DNA of 10,873 bases from assembly GCA_025769875.1 (NCBI GenBank), contig JAGFNK010001325.1:1-10873 (forward strand), in the 5' to 3' direction. Numbering within the stretch: the stretch's first letter is position 1; each line of letters starts with the position of its first letter. The stretch is from Russula earlei. Lineage: Eukaryota > Basidiomycota > Agaricomycetes > Russulales > Russulaceae. The notes below the pieces were generated by a model, which saw only the letters and a program-made list of their open reading frames with translations, was not told where the DNA came from and did not search any database. Shown piece after piece: positions 7,861-10,873 of the stretch. Made by a program: the position numbers and the translations under genes.

Positions 7861-8342
7861 CATAATGAAAATATTAATAATTAAACATTCACTGATATGT
7901 CTTCCCTTGGGTGGTAAGTAAAGTGAGTCCTCTGGCATCTTCTAGAAAGACGGTCGCTCTCCTCCAAAAAAAAAAACAAAATACTGCAGAGGCAGTCTCA
8001 TAGCGTATAATCCCTAGCTATAACAACAAGTCTATGGGAGCAAAGATCACGTCAGGTACATCCTACTTCGAGCGCGCTTTATCGTATAACTGCGGTCACC
8101 ATAGCAAGTCTTTCCACTTCGCGTTAGGGAGCAAGATTGCCTCACTAATGGCTGTAAAGGTGATAGATACCTCTCAAACTCATGGATTTTCCCACTGAGC
8201 ACGCCATTCTATCGGTTATCTAGTAATTCCAGCAAGCATGAAACACGTACCTTCGTCATGACGAAAACTCGCCATCCTTTGGCAGCTTTGCCTTTGGCCG
8301 CTATACCCATCTCGTCGACTGATCCCACACCAAATTGATCTC
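7861..8342. other. No recognisable gene; AT-rich start and an A tract
   Basis: The stretch opens with AT-rich sequence (7861-7895) and has a run of eleven A at about 7966-7976. Stops are dense in all frames. I looked for tRNA box A and box B pairs and for rRNA-like sequence and saw none that hold. Confidence 0.5.
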
Positions 8343-8414
8343 CTGGGTTCAAGTGCATGAGACACGATTCTTTTGGGGGAAGGGGACTGAGTCATGCACT
8401 CGCCTCAAACCCAG
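8343..8414. repeat. Imperfect inverted repeat
   Basis: CTGGGTT (8343-8349) plus AGTGCATGA (8352-8360) pair perfectly with TCATGCACT (8392-8400) and AACCCAG (8408-8414). Short unpaired spacers of 2 and 7 bases sit between the two stem parts. The loop is about 31 bases and contains a purine-rich run (GGGGGAAGGGG). It lies about 50 bases upstream of a TATA box and could fold as a hairpin. Confidence 0.65.
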
Positions 8415-8464
8415 TCTCGATCTCGTCCGGTCTTGGGCCCTTTCTCCCTTAGTTCCTGTCTATG

Positions 8465-8472
8465 TATATAAA
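8465..8472 (+). promoter_or_regulatory. TATA box
   Basis: TATATAAA lies in a pyrimidine-rich neighbourhood (TTTCTCCCTTAGTTCCTGTC upstream). Downstream, a 96-codon frame (8462-8752) is open, but its first ATG overlaps the TATA box, so the true start would have to be elsewhere. The ATG at 8493 opens only a 19-codon frame. Confidence 0.35.
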
Positions 8473-8524
8473 TTCAGTGATTCCCCCCTCGAATGTCTTT
8501 GAAGCTTGGAGTTTCGTTCCCGTC

Positions 8525-8954
8525 TCATCTGCGAGCCTCAGAGAGCATTTGAAACCCCTTGCCAAGTCTTGTGTCTTCCATCATAATCGCACCCGCCTCG
8601 TCCCCGGACACGCTGAATGGGAAGCTATCCTGGAAGTAGTCAAGCAATTCGTCGCCACGCGACAGCGTTCTGGTCCAGCCAGGATGTCTATCGTCTGTTC
8701 CCGTTTGGTCGCCCTTGGAACCCAGATCAGTGTGACCGTGTCTCATCATTAGAAAGGCATGTATTTACCCCGCCAAGATTTAACGACATAACACAGCACC
8801 TAAAAGGGGCCAGTTCATGAAACATCACGCCAGTGAACACAAACTGGATCTGGTCCAAAGAGGTATCGAGCCGGTACTGTAAACGCGTCCGAGGACGCGC
8901 GTGTGAGATCGTGATGCTGACCGAGCCCAAGGAAGAGGATAGTGAGATGAGCAA
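8525..8954 (-). pseudogene. Possible minus-strand gene remnant, unknown function
   Basis: A minus-strand frame open from 8954 to 8727 (with LISLSSSLGSVSITISHARP) is followed by a second frame from 8749 to 8525 (with RGDELLDYFQDSFPFSVSGDE). They overlap in different frames, so a frameshift or an unseen intron would be needed to join them. Upstream on the same strand, a TATA box at 9045-9036 and a CT-rich leader (about 8990-8930) look like a basidiomycete core promoter. The plus strand is open over the same bases, so the strand choice is uncertain. I recognise no family. Confidence 0.22.
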
Positions 8955-8986
8955 GACAAAGGACGAGGGCTTTCGATGTTCCTTCT

Positions 8987-9325
8987 ATGTTGGCAGACGA
9001 GATATATGGGCACCAAAATTGTCATCCAAGGGGGTACTTATATAGACAGGACGAGGAAGAGGCTGATGAAAGGGAATCAAGATCGGGCGAGAGGCAGAGG
9101 ATAAAATTGGAACGCGATGAAAGGGAATTGAAGGCGGATGGCGCGAGGCGGCGAGCCCTTGCCTCCAGCGGGGGCGACGGGGAGAACCGGGGGCGTGGCA
9201 AAACATTGAAAGGAAGGTCGAGAACGGGCGGGATGGCGTCGACGTGCGATGAAAGGAAGGTGGAAGTGGATGAAGAGGAAGAGAGACTGGGAGAAGCAGC
9301 GAAGGATATTGTCGAAACACGATGA
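8987..9325 (+). CDS. Possible highly charged protein with DER repeats
   Basis: The frame encodes 112 residues, mainly Glu, Asp, Arg, Lys and Gly, and would be largely helical or disordered. A 13-bp DNA repeat GATGAAAGGGAAT (9065-9077 and 9116-9128) and a shorter form (9248-9258) lie 51 and 132 bases apart, both multiples of three, so they repeat Asp-Glu-Arg-Glu/Lys in frame. The stop is the TGA inside the fourth GATGAAAG at 9321. The start context is poor, a minus-strand TATA box sits inside the frame, and the minus strand is open for 174 codons (9546-9022), so purine richness alone may explain the frame. I recognise no family. Confidence 0.25.
   Translation: MLADEIYGHQNCHPRGYLYRQDEEEADERESRSGERQRIKLERDERELKADGARRRALASSGGDGENRGRGKTLKGRSRTGGMASTCDERKVEVDEEEERLGEAAKDIVETR
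9036..9045 (-). promoter_or_regulatory. TATA box on the minus strand
   Basis: CTATATAAGT reads on the minus strand and is followed by a CT-rich stretch (reverse complement of 8930-8990) of the kind often found at fungal transcription starts. It would drive transcription leftward into 8954-8525. Confidence 0.35.
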
Positions 9326-9350
9326 AAGTGTCTTTCATCGGATTTCGACA
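9310..9350. repeat. 19-bp near-perfect palindrome with 3-base loop
   Basis: TGTCGAAACACGATGAAAG (9310-9328) and CTTTCATCGGATTTCGACA (9332-9350) are reverse complements at 17 of 19 positions, with TGT between them. The inner 9 pairs and the outer 8 pairs are perfect. The left arm contains the fourth copy of the GATGAAAG motif found three times upstream. It could extrude as a cruciform, form an RNA hairpin, or be a protein-binding site. Confidence 0.85.
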
Positions 9351-9564
9351 CCACCCTTTCCGGGGGAGGAGGAACGATGCGATGACACATGCGCATGATT
9401 CCATGGCCAACGGGAATCGGCCCGGCAATACCCAATATTGTAGCATTCGAAATCCGTAGCATATCCAACATGCTGATAAGCACAACGGAACGAAGGTGCC
9501 TTCGGGTAGACGAGATGTATGTTGTCGCCATTAAGGCACACTGCATCAGTAAAGATGGATTTTA

Positions 9565-10094
9565 GTTTCCGTTGGTTTCTCACCTCAGGAAACCGAAAAA
9601 AACCAGCGGAAACTGGGAAACCAGGAGACTGGGAAACCCATGTCTGGTTTCCCGGAAACAACCTGAGAGTATCTTTCATGGAAACCTAAGCAACTAACAG
9701 AAACCTGTCAAAAGTATGGAAATTGGTAGAACTATAGTATAGTAGGAAAACAATCACTGAAAATGGTCAGAAATAGGGTATACGTTGTTTCTACTTGTAA
9801 TTGGAAGTTGATTCAAGCTGGTACAGATCTAAGCCTTGAGGGGACTCTCAGGTATATACAGATCAGCATGGAATGCAGATATCATCGAGGCATCAGCACA
9901 ATGAAGGGATTCATCATCACCATTGTTGTCTGCACATTCCAGTGCAAGGTGCCAGTGTCGCTCACTCAGACGGTCAATGTGACCATAGAAAACTTGAATT
10001 GTTTTCCAGTGTGCTTCATGATGTCTACCAGGTTTCCCAGTTTCTGGGTTTTCGGTTTCTGGAAACTGGGAAACCAGCAGAAACCAATGAAAAC
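9565..10094. mobile_element. MITE-like element with inverted terminal repeats
   Basis: The left end GTTTCCGTTGGTTTCT (9565-9580) matches the reverse complement of the right end AGAAACCAATGAAAAC (10079-10094) at 14 of 16 positions. Further in, GAAACTGGGAAACC occurs at 9609-9622 and 10062-10075 and inverted at 10031-10044, with a one-mismatch copy at 9625-9638. A gapped terminal repeat of about 60 bp can be aligned between 9565-9622 and 10031-10094. The ~530 bp size, lack of a transposase and subterminal repeats fit a non-autonomous DNA transposon. No target-site duplication could be fixed, so the exact ends are provisional. Minus-strand open frames cross the right end, but that part of their coding comes from the repeat itself. 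Confidence 0.6.
10031..10075. repeat. Perfect 14-bp stem in the right end of the MITE-like element
   Basis: GGTTTCCCAGTTTC (10031-10044) is the exact reverse complement of GAAACTGGGAAACC (10062-10075), separated by a 17-base loop. The right terminus of the element can therefore fold on itself, which the left terminus does only partly (GGGAAACC at 9631-9638 with GGTTTCCC at 9646-9653). Confidence 0.85.
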
Positions 10095-10531
10095 CCAGGA
10101 ATTTTTTTTGTGGTTTGCTGATGGCCAGAGAGCTGGCATAGTGGAGCCTGATGCGACTTGTAATGTAGCGAGTGAGGCAGATGAATGACATGCCATCCTT
10201 CGCTTTTCCCGAGGCAGACGATGACAGGGCCAAGTATGGTCCAGACTCGAGCCCAGGAGTGTGGGTGCGCCAACAGCGATGTAGTCCTTCGAACACAGGC
10301 TCGTTTTGGTATCTGCTTGGTAAAAGATGCATGCAAAGACGCGCTTGTACAGACTGTGAGGTCGTCTAGTAAAGTAAGACAGTGAGACATAGAGGCAAAA
10401 TAATGACCATGAGGAGCAAGCAGGAGGCGCACCACGGGGAAGATAACATTGCTTGAGAATATAGGGTCCAACTCTTGCAGAATGTCAGCTGCGGTTCCCT
10501 GTCCTCCGCCAAGCCCTCTGCCCACATCCAA
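10095..10531 (-). other. Open frames on the minus strand, unidentified
   Basis: A 168-codon minus-strand frame opens at 10531, with GTAADILQELDPIFSSN and VIFPVVRLLLAPHGHYF near its start, and ends at 10025 inside the MITE-like element. A second minus frame (10332-9829) also crosses the element. The first may be a real gene whose 3' part was replaced when the element inserted, or a chance opening. There is no recognised domain and no convincing start context. Confidence 0.25.
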
Positions 10532-10838
10532 TCGTTGCCATCGCAGGCCGTGATTGAGTTGTTATGTCTATAATATGGGTGCACGAAGCAGTATGCCTCA
10601 AGTCAATGTTGGGACAACATGGACACTTGATAATCGCGGATCCCGTGGAAGGTCAAGGGGTTTGTCAAAAGTGGGGTGATATACAACGTTGAGAATTGGA
10701 TATTCTTGACCAGGCCTTGAGTCTCACGTTTCCCGGAATCAGAAATGATGATCCAGAGTCCAGAGAGGTGTTGGGCATAGGAACGCGATTATCAGAATGG
10801 ACAACTAGATCGAGTCCCGTGGCGACCAAACTGCTGCT
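10532..10838. other. No gene seen; scattered repeats
   Basis: Stops are frequent in all frames. TGATAATCGCG (10628-10638) and CGCGATTATCA (10784-10794) are perfect inverted 11-mers. The surrounding ATGGACA to TCCCGTGG blocks (10618-10648 and 10797-10822) form an imperfect direct repeat about 178 bases apart. Confidence 0.5.
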
Positions 10839-10868
10839 GAGCCAAACCGAGCCGAGCCAAACCGAGCC
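10839..10868. repeat. 15-bp tandem duplication at the window edge
   Basis: GAGCCAAACCGAGCC occurs twice head to tail and is followed by GGGCT, where the window stops. The repeat probably continues beyond the edge. Read in reverse it is GGCTCGGTTTGGCTC, similar to a stretch near 7182-7206. Confidence 0.85.
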
Positions 10869-10873
10869 GGGCT

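Noticed and set aside
7861..8342. tRNA or ribosomal RNA gene
   Set aside because: A TGGCTGTAAAGG string near 8149 resembles box A and GGGTTCAAGTGC near 8345 resembles box B, but they are nearly 200 bases apart and no cloverleaf can be drawn.
9022..9546. A 174-codon minus-strand open frame, and a 166-codon one in another frame (9485-8985)
   Set aside because: Both are Ser/Pro/Arg-rich, mirror the purine-rich plus strand, cross the palindrome and the TATA box, and show no recognisable domain.
10839..10873. Telomeric repeat
   Set aside because: The unit is GAGCCAAACCGAGCC, not TTAGGG or a close variant.

Overview
The window reads as a decayed, transposon-rich stretch of a fungal nuclear genome, most likely an agaricomycete (mushroom-forming Basidiomycota). 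The signs are a Ty3/Gypsy-type LTR, a Tc1/mariner-like transposase remnant of a type I associate with agaricomycetes, very short candidate GT-AG introns (49 and 76 bp), and TATA/CT-rich promoter-like patches. I found no gene that is clearly intact. The organism assignment is an inference from family resemblance and was not checked by search.

Left part (1-2530). The 3' end of an LTR retrotransposon enters from the left edge: a broken reading frame ending in a CCHC zinc knuckle (21-1387), a polypurine tract (1405-1412) and a probable 3' LTR (from about 1415, ending near 1730 or 1774). Next comes, on the minus strand, the N-terminal helix-turn-helix part of a Tc1/mariner-like transposase with a TGA stop (1993-2289).

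Middle (3206-6989). A relic of acetyl-CoA synthetase covers roughly the N-terminal 40 percent of the enzyme, with one recognisable intron, several frameshifts and stops (3206-3955). It is followed by an unidentified exon-like block ending in a perfect CAG|GTAAGT donor (4263-4392), a four-copy tandem array with a ~153 bp period (4858-5488), a broken P-loop NTPase-like fragment (5646-5890), and a long frame interrupted by three TGA codons with one plausible in-frame intron (6086-6989).

Right part (6990-10873). GC-rich sequence is open in several frames at once, with no family I can name. It holds promoter-like TATA boxes, a hairpin-forming inverted repeat (8343-8414), a 19-bp near-palindrome (9310-9350) beside repeated GATGAAAG motifs, a ~530 bp element bounded by inverted repeats and looking like a MITE (9565-10094), and a 15-bp tandem duplication at the window edge.

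The genes do not form a pathway. The common thread is decay: most in-frame stops are TGA or TAG at positions where a single C-to-T or G-to-A change would create them, as expected from cytosine deamination in methylated or silenced DNA.
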